Assembly: GCA_050250815.1 (NCBI GenBank)
Contig: JBFWNY010000016.1
Span: 1-64,000, forward strand
Direction of reading: 5' to 3'
DNA length: 64,000 bases
Origin: JAEUMD01 sp050250815
GTDB taxonomy: Bacteria > Pseudomonadota > Alphaproteobacteria > Rhizobiales > Hyphomicrobiaceae
The notes below the pieces were generated by a model. That model made no database searches and had not been told where the DNA came from. It saw only the letters and a list, made by a program, of their open reading frames with translations. The position numbers were made by a program, and so were the translations under genes. Below are positions 43,359 through 51,354 of this stretch, piece after piece (position 1 is the stretch's first letter; every line of letters starts with the position of its first letter).

Positions 43359-43715
43359 GTCGTGGGGCTCCCGTCCACGGTCGTCGAGGCATCCCGATCC
43401 GAATGCTTCGGCCGACCTCGATCAGGCGCCGACGCGGTTAACGAACGGTTAACACGATTTGGCCGCAGGACGGCCGCGTCACCGCGGTAGACGGCAAAGT
43501 GTGGCCGGGCGTCGGCACCACACCGGTAAACGTTAAGCGTTTTTTGCGCTCAGACGGGCTTGTTATGGAACCGATTGAGCTTTTCTGGCAGCCTCGGCAC
43601 TTGATTTGCTGGTGCTTCGGCGAGGTGCGGGCGGCCTGTCGCATGTCTGCGGCTGCTGTCGCGCCGCCCGTCAGAACGCTGCGAGCAGCGCGCCGGCCGC
43701 GCACGGAGGGTCCCG
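43359..43715. other. Divergent xerC/capA-like intergenic region
   Basis: 357 bases with no supported gene. Contains the CtrA-type box at 43438-43453 and, near 43529-43545, a short AAACG/CGTTT stem followed by T residues. Small open frames here have no ribosome site or family likeness. Confidence 0.5.
43438..43453. promoter_or_regulatory. Perfect CtrA-type box TTAA-N7-TTAAC
   Basis: TTAACGAACGGTTAAC matches the CtrA consensus TTAA-N7-TTAAC exactly. It is also a tandem CGGTTAAC pair 11 bases apart. It lies 80 bases upstream of xerC and 263 upstream of the CapA-like gene. CtrA is the cell-cycle master regulator of alphaproteobacteria. Binding is inferred from the pattern. Confidence 0.5.
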
Positions 43716-44930
43716 ATGCCGTATCGCCTTGCTGAGACGTCGAGCGCGGCTGTGGCCGTGCTCCTGATCGGCACAACCGCTGCGCTGGCAGCGGATGCAT
43801 CCGACGATCGGCTCACCTTCCGCGCGGGTTGCGGCGCCGGCGACCGCATCGTCATCGCCGCGGTGGGCGACATGCTGTTCCACAACTCGCTGCAGCGGCA
43901 GGCTCTCGTCCCGAGCAGCAACTATCAGCGCTTCTGGCCGTCGCTTCGGCCGGTGCTCGAAGGCGCTGATATCACCTACGGCAATCTCGAAGGCACGATG
44001 GCCGAGGGCGTATCGCCGAGCGGGCAGCCGGTGAAGGACCCCGGCCGCCGTTGGGACGGGCGCGTCTACGGTGCGGGCGTGCTGGTGCTCAACTACAATT
44101 TCCATCCCTCGCTGGCGGGAGATTTGAAGGTTTCTGGCTTCGACATCGTATCGACCGCCAACAACCACGCGGCCGACCGTGGCGCGCTGGGCATCGACCG
44201 GACGATCGAGGCGCTCGACAAGGCGGCGGTGAAGTACTCGGGCACGCGCGCCCGCGGTTATGCCGAGGACCGCCCGTGGCACGAGACGACCGAAGCCGGC
44301 GGCATGACGGTCGCCTGGATCTCTTGCACCTACTCGACCAACGGCAATCCGGATCGCGCCGACCAGGTGCTGCACTGCTACAAGGATCGCCAGGAGATCA
44401 TGACGGAGATCAAGTGGCTTGCCGCCGATCCCAACATCGATGCGGTGATCCTCACCCCGCACTGGGGCGTCGAGCAGCGCTCAACGCCGTCACGCACCGA
44501 CCGGGACTATGCACGTGAGGCGATTGAATCAGGCGCGGCGGCGGTGGTCGGTGCGCATCCGCACGTGCTGCAGGGCTGGGAGAAGATCAAGGCCAGCGAC
44601 GGCCGCGAGGGTGTCGTCATCTATTCGACCGGCAACTTCATTTCAAACCAGGTCTCCGACGATCAGCGCACGGGAATCATCGCACTGCTCGAGCTGACCC
44701 GACCAAGCGGCGGCAAGGCGGAGCTTTCCGCGGCCGGTTTCATTCCGACCTGGGTGACGCGTGGCAACCATCATGTCGACGAGATGAAGATCGACATGCG
44801 GCGCGGCGCGCGGGCCTATTCGGCGCCGCTGCGCCGGCTGCCGGTCGGTAATCACGTGACGGCGGACAAGTTCCGCGACCTGCCGCGCGACTGCCCCGTC
44901 ACTGCAGCGGCCGACGCCGCGCATAAGTAG
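43716..44930 (+). CDS. CapA-family (PGA_cap) metallophosphatase-like protein, exported
   Basis: A 404-residue protein with a signal peptide ending near ALAAD (residues 20-27). The PGA_cap/CapA fold is shown by IAAVGDMLFHNSLQ, GNLEGTMAEGV, STANNHAADRG, LTPHWGVEQ, VGAHPHVLQGWE and IYSTGNFISNQ, which carry the expected metal-binding Asp, Asn and His. Family knowledge: named from the poly-gamma-glutamate capsule gene; most homologues are calcineurin-like proteins of unknown substrate. GGAGGG precedes ATG 43716. No other capsule genes are near, so a capsule role is doubtful. Confidence 0.87.
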   Translation: MPYRLAETSSAAVAVLLIGTTAALAADASDDRLTFRAGCGAGDRIVIAAVGDMLFHNSLQRQALVPSSNYQRFWPSLRPVLEGADITYGNLEGTMAEGVSPSGQPVKDPGRRWDGRVYGAGVLVLNYNFHPSLAGDLKVSGFDIVSTANNHAADRGALGIDRTIEALDKAAVKYSGTRARGYAEDRPWHETTEAGGMTVAWISCTYSTNGNPDRADQVLHCYKDRQEIMTEIKWLAADPNIDAVILTPHWGVEQRSTPSRTDRDYAREAIESGAAAVVGAHPHVLQGWEKIKASDGREGVVIYSTGNFISNQVSDDQRTGIIALLELTRPSGGKAELSAAGFIPTWVTRGNHHVDEMKIDMRRGARAYSAPLRRLPVGNHVTADKFRDLPRDCPVTAAADAAHK

Positions 44931-44994
44931 ACCGCTTGCGAGAGCGGGGGCGGCGCCACCTACTTCCGCAAATTCGTGCGGGAAGTCACCTTGG

Positions 44995-46224
44995 TCATCC
45001 CCGCTCCCGCTGTCCGAGCGTACGCAGCCGCAACGCATTCAGTCGGATGAAGCCTTCGGCGTCCTTCTGGTCGTAGGCGCCGCGGTCGTCTTCGAACGTG
45101 ACGAGGTTCATCGAGTAGAGCGACTTCTTGCTCTTGCGGCCGATGACGATCACGTTGCCCTTGTAGAGCTTGAGGCGTACTTCGCCCTCCACGTTCTCCT
45201 GACTCTTGTCGATCAGCGCCTGCAGCATCTCGCGCTCGGGTGAGAACCAGAAGCCGTTGTAGATGAGCTCCGCATAGCGCGGCATCAACTCGTCCTTGAG
45301 ATGCGCCGCGCCCCGGTCGAGCGTCAGGCTCTCCATCGCGCGGTGCGCGGCGAGCAGGATGGTTCCGCCGGGCGTCTCGTAGACGCCGCGCGACTTCATG
45401 CCGACGAAGCGGTTCTCGACGAGGTCGACGCGGCCGATGCCATTGTCGCGGCCCAGATCGTTGAGCGCGGCAAGCAGCTTGGCGGGCGACAGCTTCTTGC
45501 CGTTGAGCGCGACGGCATCGCCTTTCTCGAACTTCAGTGTCACGACAGTCGGCTTGTCGGGGGCCTCCTCCGGCGCGATCGTGCGCATGTAGACGTAGGG
45601 TGGCGGCTCCTCGTTGGGGTCCTCCAGCACCTTCCCCTCGGACGAGGAGTGCAGCAGATTGGCGTCGACCGAGAAGGGCGCCTCGCCGCGCTTGTCCTTG
45701 GCGACGGGGATCTGGTGCTTCTCGGCGAACTCGATCAGATCTTCGCGGCTCTTGAACGCCCACTCGCGCCAGGGCGCGATGATCTTGATGCCGGGCTCGA
45801 GCGCATAGTAGCCAAGCTCGAAGCGCACCTGATCGTTGCCCTTGCCCGTCGCGCCGTGGCAGACGGCGTCTGCGCCCGTCTGCTGTGCAATTTCGATCTG
45901 GCGCTTGGCGATCAGCGGTCGCGCAATCGACGTACCAAGCAGGTAGATGCCTTCGTAAAGCGCATTGGCGCGCATCATCGGGAACACGTAGTCGCGGACG
46001 AACTCCTCGCGCAGATCCTCGATGAAGATGTTCTTCTTCTTGATGCCGAGCAGCTCCGCCTTCTTGCGCGCCGGCTCCAGCTCCTCGCCCTGGCCGAGAT
46101 CGGCGGTGAAGGTGACGACCTCGCAGCCGTAGGTCTCCTGCAGCCACTTGAGAATGATGGAGGTATCGAGGCCGCCCGAGTAGGCGAGCACGACTTTCTT
46201 GACGGTCTTGGTCTTGGCGGACAT
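44995..46224 (-). CDS. argG: Argininosuccinate synthase ArgG
   Basis: A 409-residue enzyme of arginine synthesis that joins citrulline and aspartate with ATP. Seen: the PP-loop AYSGGLDTSIILKWLQE, CHGATGKGNDQVRFELGYYAL, and NRFVGMKSRGVYETPGGTIL. ATG 46224 (MSAKTKTVKKVVLAYSGG) is the family start. A promoter TTGCGG-N16-TATAGT lies 76-103 bases upstream. The gene converges on the CapA-like gene. Confidence 0.97.
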   Translation of the reverse strand: MSAKTKTVKKVVLAYSGGLDTSIILKWLQETYGCEVVTFTADLGQGEELEPARKKAELLGIKKKNIFIEDLREEFVRDYVFPMMRANALYEGIYLLGTSIARPLIAKRQIEIAQQTGADAVCHGATGKGNDQVRFELGYYALEPGIKIIAPWREWAFKSREDLIEFAEKHQIPVAKDKRGEAPFSVDANLLHSSSEGKVLEDPNEEPPPYVYMRTIAPEEAPDKPTVVTLKFEKGDAVALNGKKLSPAKLLAALNDLGRDNGIGRVDLVENRFVGMKSRGVYETPGGTILLAAHRAMESLTLDRGAAHLKDELMPRYAELIYNGFWFSPEREMLQALIDKSQENVEGEVRLKLYKGNVIVIGRKSKKSLYSMNLVTFEDDRGAYDQKDAEGFIRLNALRLRTLGQRERG

Positions 46225-46299
46225 TCGAGACTGCTTTCGATGGGAGAAGGCGGGATCGGCGGAGGTGCCGGGAACGCGGGGCTGGGAAAACGGCTCGGC

Positions 46300-46327
46300 A
46301 CTATAGGCGCGGGCAATGCGTCCGCAA
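46300..46327 (-). promoter_or_regulatory. Likely argG promoter
   Basis: On the minus strand TTGCGG (46322-46327) and TATAGT (46300-46305) are 16 bases apart, close to the sigma-70 consensus. Transcription would begin near 46292, giving a leader of about 70 bases before argG. Confidence 0.5.
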
Positions 46328-46484
46328 GGCCAGGGCGCTGTCGTCGGGCTGGTTTGCGTGCCGAGGAAGCGCGGGACGGGAAGCGCGGACATCAGCTCGA
46401 CGACGGTCTCAGGGACCCTGCCGATCGCAACTGCGAAATAAATGAGGCGGGTATTCTTCTCCGCCACAATTTGTTCTTCCCGCG

Positions 46485-46508
46485 GCGCAAGTATTGTTGC
46501 GCTTTTTT
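46485..46508 (+). terminator. Orphan Rho-independent terminator
   Basis: GCGCAA (46485-46490), loop GTATTG, TTGCGC (46497-46502), then six T (46503-46508). It is a textbook plus-strand terminator, but no plus-strand gene lies upstream within 1.5 kb (the CapA-like gene ends at 44930). It could end a small RNA or attenuate transcription of the gene at 46572. Confidence 0.7.
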
Positions 46509-46571
46509 CTTATCGGCGGTTCGTACGCGGTGGTATAAGCCGCGTCGGCAATGACACAGGGAGGTTTTGCC

Positions 46572-47219
46572 GTGAGCATCGAAATTCGAATGGGCCTTGC
46601 CGGCGCAATCGCCGGGCTTGCGCTCCTTGTCCCGACATCCGCGGCGCTGGCGCAGAAGACCACGACGGCCGCGACGGTTTCTCCGTGCAAGGGCCTCGAC
46701 GAGGCAAGCTGCACCAAGAATGCCGAGACGTGTTCGTGGATTGCAGCCACGACGCGCAAGGACGGCAAAGCCGTGAAGGCCTACTGCCGCAAGAAGCCTG
46801 CGCCGCGCGCCGCAAAGCCGGCGACACCTGCCACATCGGTCAAGCCCGCAGCGGCGGCAACTCCTGCCGTGCCTGCGACGGCAACCAAGCCTGCCGAGAC
46901 CAAGAAGGCAAAAGCGCCTCCCGCGGCTGCCGGTGCCGCTGCTACCACGACAACGCCTACCACTCCGAAGAAGGCCAAGAAGGTTGAAAAGCCGGCCGCC
47001 GCCGCCGCTCCCGCGACGACCGCCGAGCCGCCCAAGCTGTTCACCAAAAAGCCGAAGGTCGAAAAGGCGAAGGCCGCCCCCGCTACCGACAAGAAGGCCG
47101 ATGCCAAGCCTGCCGCCGAGGAGCCGATCAAGACCAAGAAGGCGAAGGTCGAGAAGAAGCCCGACGATAAGGTTGCGCCGCCACCGGCCGCCGCTGGCGC
47201 TCCGGCCAAGACCAACTGA
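46572..47219 (+). CDS. Secreted Ala/Lys/Pro-rich low-complexity protein
   Basis: A 215-residue protein. A signal peptide (GLAGAIAGLALLVPTSAALA) is followed by a compact segment with four cysteines (PCKGLDEASC, ETCSWIA, AYCRKK; about residues 38-76), then about 140 residues of Ala/Lys/Pro/Thr-rich low complexity. GTG 46572 is chosen since GGGAGG stands seven bases upstream; ATG 46551 has no such site. The tail is basic and probably disordered, as in histone-like or cell-wall-binding tails. Function unknown. A terminator follows at 47246. Confidence 0.75.
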   Translation: MSIEIRMGLAGAIAGLALLVPTSAALAQKTTTAATVSPCKGLDEASCTKNAETCSWIAATTRKDGKAVKAYCRKKPAPRAAKPATPATSVKPAAAATPAVPATATKPAETKKAKAPPAAAGAAATTTTPTTPKKAKKVEKPAAAAAPATTAEPPKLFTKKPKVEKAKAAPATDKKADAKPAAEEPIKTKKAKVEKKPDDKVAPPPAAAGAPAKTN

Positions 47220-47245
47220 GCATCGTCTCAAGCTTATGAATGAAG

Positions 47246-47281
47246 ACGGCCGTGCCCCGTGGGCGCGGCCGTTTCCTTTTT
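47246..47281 (+). terminator. Rho-independent terminator
   Basis: ACGGCCG (47246-47252) and CGGCCGT (47266-47272) pair, with an inner GCCC/GGGC, followed by TTCCTTTTT. It lies 27 bases after the stop of the secreted low-complexity protein and just before the end of the convergent phasin-like gene. Confidence 0.75.
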
Positions 47282-47307
47282 CGCCGACGACCCGCGGACG
47301 GCTTCGC

Positions 47308-47925
47308 CTAAGCGGCAAATCCCAGCCATGGCGCCATCCATGGCGCCGTCAGCGTCGCGGCCGCCATCGGCCATGCAAGGTTGGAACTCGACCGTGCGCC
47401 AGACGAGAAGCGTACCTGGGCAGTCGCGTAGCCGCTGTCCGTTCGATAGCTCGCAAACGACTCCTCGACCACTTTGGCGGTGGCTTTGACGGCGTCGATC
47501 ATGGCGGTGTTGGCTTTTGCCGCCGGGTAGGCGACATCTCGCGGCACGCCCCAGCCCATCATGACGAAGGCCATCGGCCAACAGGCCGGCGGACCCTGCA
47601 GCGGGAAAGCCCGCATCCAGGCCATGAAGGGGTTGAACGTAGCTGCCGGCATTGCCGCGAACTGGCCGTTCCGCATTCCGGGCCAGAAGCTTTCCGAAAA
47701 CGCGACCCACGGATTGAAGACCTGGGTCGAGACGTGTTGGCGCGGCTCGCGGTACCAGGAGCGCGGCTCTTCCGCCTTCGGCACCATGGCCTCCAGCGTA
47801 TCGGACCAGAAGTCGATGGACTGACGGGCGAACCCGGCATAGGCGGCGAACGCTGCGTTGGCGTAGCCGGATGCTGCCTCCGCGGTCGAACGGGCGATCC
47901 GCAGCGTGTAATCCGCGTGGGTCAT
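47308..47925 (-). CDS. Phasin-like protein (possible PHA granule protein)
   Basis: A 205-residue protein, Ala-rich and amphipathic with no signal peptide: IARSTAEAASGYANAAFAAY, FARQSIDFWSDTLEAM, SWYREPRQ, and two hydrophobic proline-rich stretches (ATFNPFMAWMRAFPL, AWPMAAATLTAPWMAPW). I do not recognise a named family. The phasin suggestion rests on the FWSDTLEAM-like helix and on a PhaR-type palindrome 103 bases upstream. ATG 47925 (MTHADYTLRIA) is preferred to an upstream in-frame start with basic, unlike sequence. Confidence 0.6.
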   Translation of the reverse strand: MTHADYTLRIARSTAEAASGYANAAFAAYAGFARQSIDFWSDTLEAMVPKAEEPRSWYREPRQHVSTQVFNPWVAFSESFWPGMRNGQFAAMPAATFNPFMAWMRAFPLQGPPACWPMAFVMMGWGVPRDVAYPAAKANTAMIDAVKATAKVVEESFASYRTDSGYATAQVRFSSGARSSSNLAWPMAAATLTAPWMAPWLGFAA

Positions 47926-48027
47926 CGGAATCCTCCCTGGCAGCGGCTGCGGCTTCTCCCGCAACGGCCGGGCCTCGTCGTCCCTATCGGTGTGGCGGGG
48001 TATGCGCGGCACAAATTATAGCCTATT

Positions 48028-48061
48028 TTTTGCACCGCAACAATGCATGTGCGGTGCAAAA
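48028..48061. promoter_or_regulatory. 12-base inverted repeat, PhaR-type (TGCACCGCA)
   Basis: TTTTGCACCGCA (48028-48039) and TGCGGTGCAAAA (48050-48061) are perfect inverted copies separated by ten bases. TGC-N3-GCA cores are what I recall of binding sites of the polyhydroxyalkanoate regulator PhaR. It lies between the phasin-like gene and the membrane-protein gene at 48093-48773. Confidence 0.55.
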
Positions 48062-48092
48062 GTGGGCTTTGGCCTAAAGACTGCGCCTGCGC

Positions 48093-48773
48093 TCAGGCGC
48101 CCTTCAACGATGTCCGCCGGCCAAGGCCGGAGAGCCGGAGCATCAGTGGCGCAGTCCGCGCCACCTGCAATTTGGCCGGCCTGGTGGTCGGTACGGAGGT
48201 CGTCGGCTGCGTCATCGGCTTGGTCGGCGCTTCGTCCAATTCAGCGCCCGACAGTGAATCACCGTCCGTCTTGAGTTTGGCCGGCTTGCTGCCGGCCAGC
48301 GGCGGCTCCATTTCGTCTTCGCCGTCTCCGTCTCGCCGGTTCCGCCGCCACAGGCCGGCACTGCGGCCCGCGAACATCCAGTAGATGAGCCCTGCGAACG
48401 CCCCTGTCGTGGCGAAGGCCACGAACGCGTAGTTGTTGAGGATGGTTGGTTGCGCGGCGTTCTCGGTCACGTACTGGGCAACGAACCCGGCCATTGCGAT
48501 CATCAGCCCGACGAGTGCGTAGTAGGACCATTCCCTCTGGCCGCGCCACTCCGCGAGCACGATTGCGACCAGCGCGAACAGGGCCGAGAAGATCGCGGCA
48601 TGCGTGGCCGCTGCCAGTGACAGGATGCCGGCCGAAGTGAGAACGTCGGCGCGGATGGTCTCTGGCAGCCGCGCCAGCTCCATTGGCGAGACGGCGAACG
48701 CCACCTGGATCACGCCTGCGGCGAGCATCGCGACAAGAAAGCCGAACGTCGTGCGAAGGAATGCCCTGATCAT
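48093..48773 (-). CDS. Four-helix membrane protein of unknown function
   Basis: A 226-residue protein with about four membrane segments in residues 1-135 (FLVAMLAAGVIQVAFAV; LSLAAATHAAIFSALFALVAI; YYALVGLMIAMAGFVA; AFATTGAFAGLIYWMFAGRS), then a polar Pro/Thr-rich cytoplasmic tail. Its last segment AFAGLIYWMFAGR resembles GFAGGWVYWLLAGR at the end of the next upstream gene product (48899-49327), so the two may be distant paralogues. Function unknown. Confidence 0.75.
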   Translation of the reverse strand: MIRAFLRTTFGFLVAMLAAGVIQVAFAVSPMELARLPETIRADVLTSAGILSLAAATHAAIFSALFALVAIVLAEWRGQREWSYYALVGLMIAMAGFVAQYVTENAAQPTILNNYAFVAFATTGAFAGLIYWMFAGRSAGLWRRNRRDGDGEDEMEPPLAGSKPAKLKTDGDSLSGAELDEAPTKPMTQPTTSVPTTRPAKLQVARTAPLMLRLSGLGRRTSLKGA

Positions 48774-48898
48774 CGAGCCCGATCCGTTTTGCGCCTGCCC
48801 GTGCGGCCGGCGCCCAGTCTACAGGCTGGCACGGTTGCTACTCAACCTTGCCAGAGAGCCTGTTTGTCCGGCGATATCCGATACCTGTGAGGAGCGGA

Positions 48899-49327
48899 TC
48901 AGGCGCGACGCCCGGCAAGCAGCCAGTAGACCCAGCCGCCGGCGAAGCCTGCCGTCGCCAGGACCTGCCAGACGGTCGCGGCGGGCAATTCTAGCCGGCC
49001 CTGGGCGCCATAGCCGGCCAAGAGGGGAATCGCGACCAGAGCGAGCCCGCCGCCCAGAATGTAGTACAGGGACGACCGGATGCGGGCGACCTCCCCGATG
49101 ATGGCCACTGCAAGGGCCGGCACGAGCGTCAACCCCGACAGCAGGCCGTAGCCCTGCATGACGAGGTCGATCAGGCTCGCGACGGTGTCGCCGTCCTGCC
49201 AGCGGCCCTGAGTCGCCTGCGTGATGCGCTCAAGGCCCAGCGTAAACAAGACGAGCCCTGCCGTCGCCGCGGCCAACAGGAAGGCGACCGGAACCCAGAG
49301 CAGCCGTCCCAAAGTGCGCCAGACCAT
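48899..49327 (-). CDS. Four-helix membrane protein, relative of 48093-48773
   Basis: A 142-residue membrane protein: WVPVAFLLAAATAGLVLFTLG, GYGLLSGLTLVPALAVAIIGE, SLYYILGGGLALVAIPLLAG and VLATAGFAGGWVYWLLAGR. It lacks the polar tail of its relative. ATG 49327 is five bases after the rlmN stop, so it is probably co-transcribed with rlmN. Function unknown. Confidence 0.75.
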   Translation of the reverse strand: MVWRTLGRLLWVPVAFLLAAATAGLVLFTLGLERITQATQGRWQDGDTVASLIDLVMQGYGLLSGLTLVPALAVAIIGEVARIRSSLYYILGGGLALVAIPLLAGYGAQGRLELPAATVWQVLATAGFAGGWVYWLLAGRRA

Positions 49328-49332
49328 GCGGC

Positions 49333-50550
49333 TCAACCCTTCGCCGAGGTGGCGCCGGCCGGGGGCGTCTTGCGTTCGGTGGCCCTCAACTTCTCGCTCG
49401 CCGACTTCAACTGACCGCAGGCTGCGAGAATGTCGCGGCCGCGAGGCGTGCGGACCGGGCTCGCGTAGCCGGCGCGATTGACGATCTCTGCGAAGGTCTC
49501 GATCGTCTCCCAGTCGGAGCACTCGTACTCCGACCCCGGCCAGGGATTGAACGGGATCAGGTTGATCTTGGCGGGAATGCCCTCCAGCAGGCGCACCAGT
49601 GCACGGGCATCGGCCGGGGCGTCGTTGATCCCCTTCAGCATCACGTACTCAAAGGTTATGCGCCGCGCGTTCGACAGGCCAGGGTAGTCGCGGCAGGCCT
49701 GCAGCAGCTCGGCGATCGGGTAGCGGCGGTTGATCGGGACCAGCACGTCGCGCAACTCGTCGCGGACGGCGTGCAGCGAGATCGCGAGCATGGTGCCAGC
49801 TTCCGCCCCCCAACGCCCGATCTCGGGTACGACGCCGGAAGTGGACAGTGTGATGCGTCGCTTGGAGACGGCAAGGCCGTCGCCGTCGCACGCGACGTCC
49901 ATGGCGCGGCGCACGTTGTCGAAATTGTACAGCGGCTCGCCCATGCCCATGAGCACGATGTTGGTAATCTTTCGCTCGGTCGCAGGCAGCAGGCGGCCGT
50001 CGGCGGGCGGCGTCGCGCCCGGCCAGTCGCCGATGCGGTCGCGCGCGACGAGAATCTGGCCGACGATCTCTTCGGCCTCCAGGTTGCGGACGAGGCGCTG
50101 CGTGCCCGTGTGGCAGAACGTACAAGTGAGCGTGCACCCCACCTGACTCGAGATGCACAACGTGCCGCGATCTTCCTCCGGAATGTAGACGCACTCGACC
50201 TCGGGCGCCTTGGCTTCGTGGCCCCGCTTAGGTAGGCGGAGCAGCCATTTGCGCGTACCGTCCACGGACACCTGTTCGGATGTGATTTCGGGCCGGTCGA
50301 GCGAATAGGCTGCAGCGAGGCGCCCGCGCAGCTCCTTGGAGACATCGGTCATGTCGTCGAACGACGTCGCGCCGCGCACGTAGATCCAGCTCCACAGCTG
50401 GTTGACGCGCATGCGGACCTGCTTCTCCGGCACGCCCGCCAGTGCGAGCGCGGCGGCAAGCCGTTCGCGGTCGAGACCGGCGATGGACGTCTGGGGCGGC
50501 GGGCCGTCGGCGCCGGGCGTGGCGGCGCGGGAATTCAGTACGAGAACCAT
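49333..50550 (-). CDS. rlmN: RlmN, 23S rRNA A2503 / tRNA A37 C2-methyltransferase
   Basis: A 405-residue radical-SAM enzyme. Seen: the radical-SAM motif GCTLTCTFCHTGTQRL (CxxxCxxC), VLMGMGEPLYNFDNVRRA, LAISLHAVRDELRDVLVP, and the C-terminal GYASPVRTPRGRDILAACGQL with the methyl-carrying Cys. It methylates C2 of adenine in 23S rRNA and some tRNAs. First gene of a short minus-strand run with the membrane proteins. Confidence 0.96.
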   Translation of the reverse strand: MVLVLNSRAATPGADGPPPQTSIAGLDRERLAAALALAGVPEKQVRMRVNQLWSWIYVRGATSFDDMTDVSKELRGRLAAAYSLDRPEITSEQVSVDGTRKWLLRLPKRGHEAKAPEVECVYIPEEDRGTLCISSQVGCTLTCTFCHTGTQRLVRNLEAEEIVGQILVARDRIGDWPGATPPADGRLLPATERKITNIVLMGMGEPLYNFDNVRRAMDVACDGDGLAVSKRRITLSTSGVVPEIGRWGAEAGTMLAISLHAVRDELRDVLVPINRRYPIAELLQACRDYPGLSNARRITFEYVMLKGINDAPADARALVRLLEGIPAKINLIPFNPWPGSEYECSDWETIETFAEIVNRAGYASPVRTPRGRDILAACGQLKSASEKLRATERKTPPAGATSAKG

Positions 50551-50658
50551 ATGCGTCGCTCATTCGGCGCGGCGGTCGCGCGGGTTTCGCGCCCACATGT
50601 AATGCGATTGGCGCGCCGCGGCAAACGGTGCGCCGGACCCGCCCGCCCGGACCATCGT

Positions 50659-51354
50659 TCACGTCGAACCGGCGATACGGCCGTCCACGATCCGCACCTG
50701 CCGGTCGGCGCGCCGGGCCAGCTCCAGGTCGTGGGTCACCATGACGATGGCGCTGCCTGTCTCCCCGACCAGTCGCCGGAAGATGGCCAGGACCTGCTCG
50801 CTCGATTTGGAATCGAGATTGCCCGTGGGCTCGTCGGCGAGGATCACACGAGGCTCGTTGGCCAGGGCCCGGGCGATGGCGACACGCTGGCGTTGTCCAC
50901 CCGACAACTGGCCAGGCAGCTTTTCCGCGTGCTGCTCGAGCCCCAGCGAGGCTAGCAGATCGCGCGCCCTGCGCTCCATCGCCCGGCCGTCGAGTTTGGC
51001 CAGGGCCCGCATCGGCAGCATGACGTTGGCAAGCGCCGAGAACTCCGGCAGCAGGAAATGGAATTGGAACACGAACCCGATCAGCGACAGTCTCAGGTTC
51101 GCGCGTGCCGCCTCGTCAAGCCGGTTTACGTCGCGTCCCTCCACGAGTACCGCTCCCTCGCTGGGAGCATCGAGCAGCCCCAGCAGGTAGAGCAGTGAAC
51201 TCTTGCCCGAGCCGGACGGCCCGGTGATGGCGATGAACTCGCCGGCCTCGACGTCGAGATCGATGTCGCGGACGAGCGTGGTGACAACGGCGTCTCCGAT
51301 TCTGCGGGTCACGCCGCGCAGCGCGAGCAGAGGTGGTGCGGAAGGCGCACTCAC
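50659..51354 (-). CDS. ABC transporter ATPase (LolD/MacB-type)
   Basis: A 231-residue ATPase. Walker A GPSGSGKSSLLYLLGLLDAP, signature QLSGGQRQRVAIARALA and Walker B RVILADEPTGNLDSKSS are complete; this is the LolD/MacB/FtsE-like subfamily. GTG 51354 overlaps the permease stop (GTGA). It is the third gene of an adaptor-permease-ATPase operon. Confidence 0.94.
   Translation of the reverse strand: MSAPSAPPLLALRGVTRRIGDAVVTTLVRDIDLDVEAGEFIAITGPSGSGKSSLLYLLGLLDAPSEGAVLVEGRDVNRLDEAARANLRLSLIGFVFQFHFLLPEFSALANVMLPMRALAKLDGRAMERRARDLLASLGLEQHAEKLPGQLSGGQRQRVAIARALANEPRVILADEPTGNLDSKSSEQVLAIFRRLVGETGSAIVMVTHDLELARRADRQVRIVDGRIAGST

Larger units (their letters stand above)
46225..46571. other. argG / secreted-protein intergenic region
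   Basis: 347 bases without a supported gene. Holds an argG promoter (46300-46327), an orphan plus-strand terminator (46485-46508) and a possible -10 (TATAAG, 46534-46539) for the gene starting at 46572. The segment before the terminator could encode a small plus-strand RNA. Confidence 0.5.

Noticed and set aside
43499..43735. A 78-codon plus-strand frame before the CapA-like gene
   Set aside because: No ribosome site and it overlaps the start and GGAGGG site of the better-supported gene.
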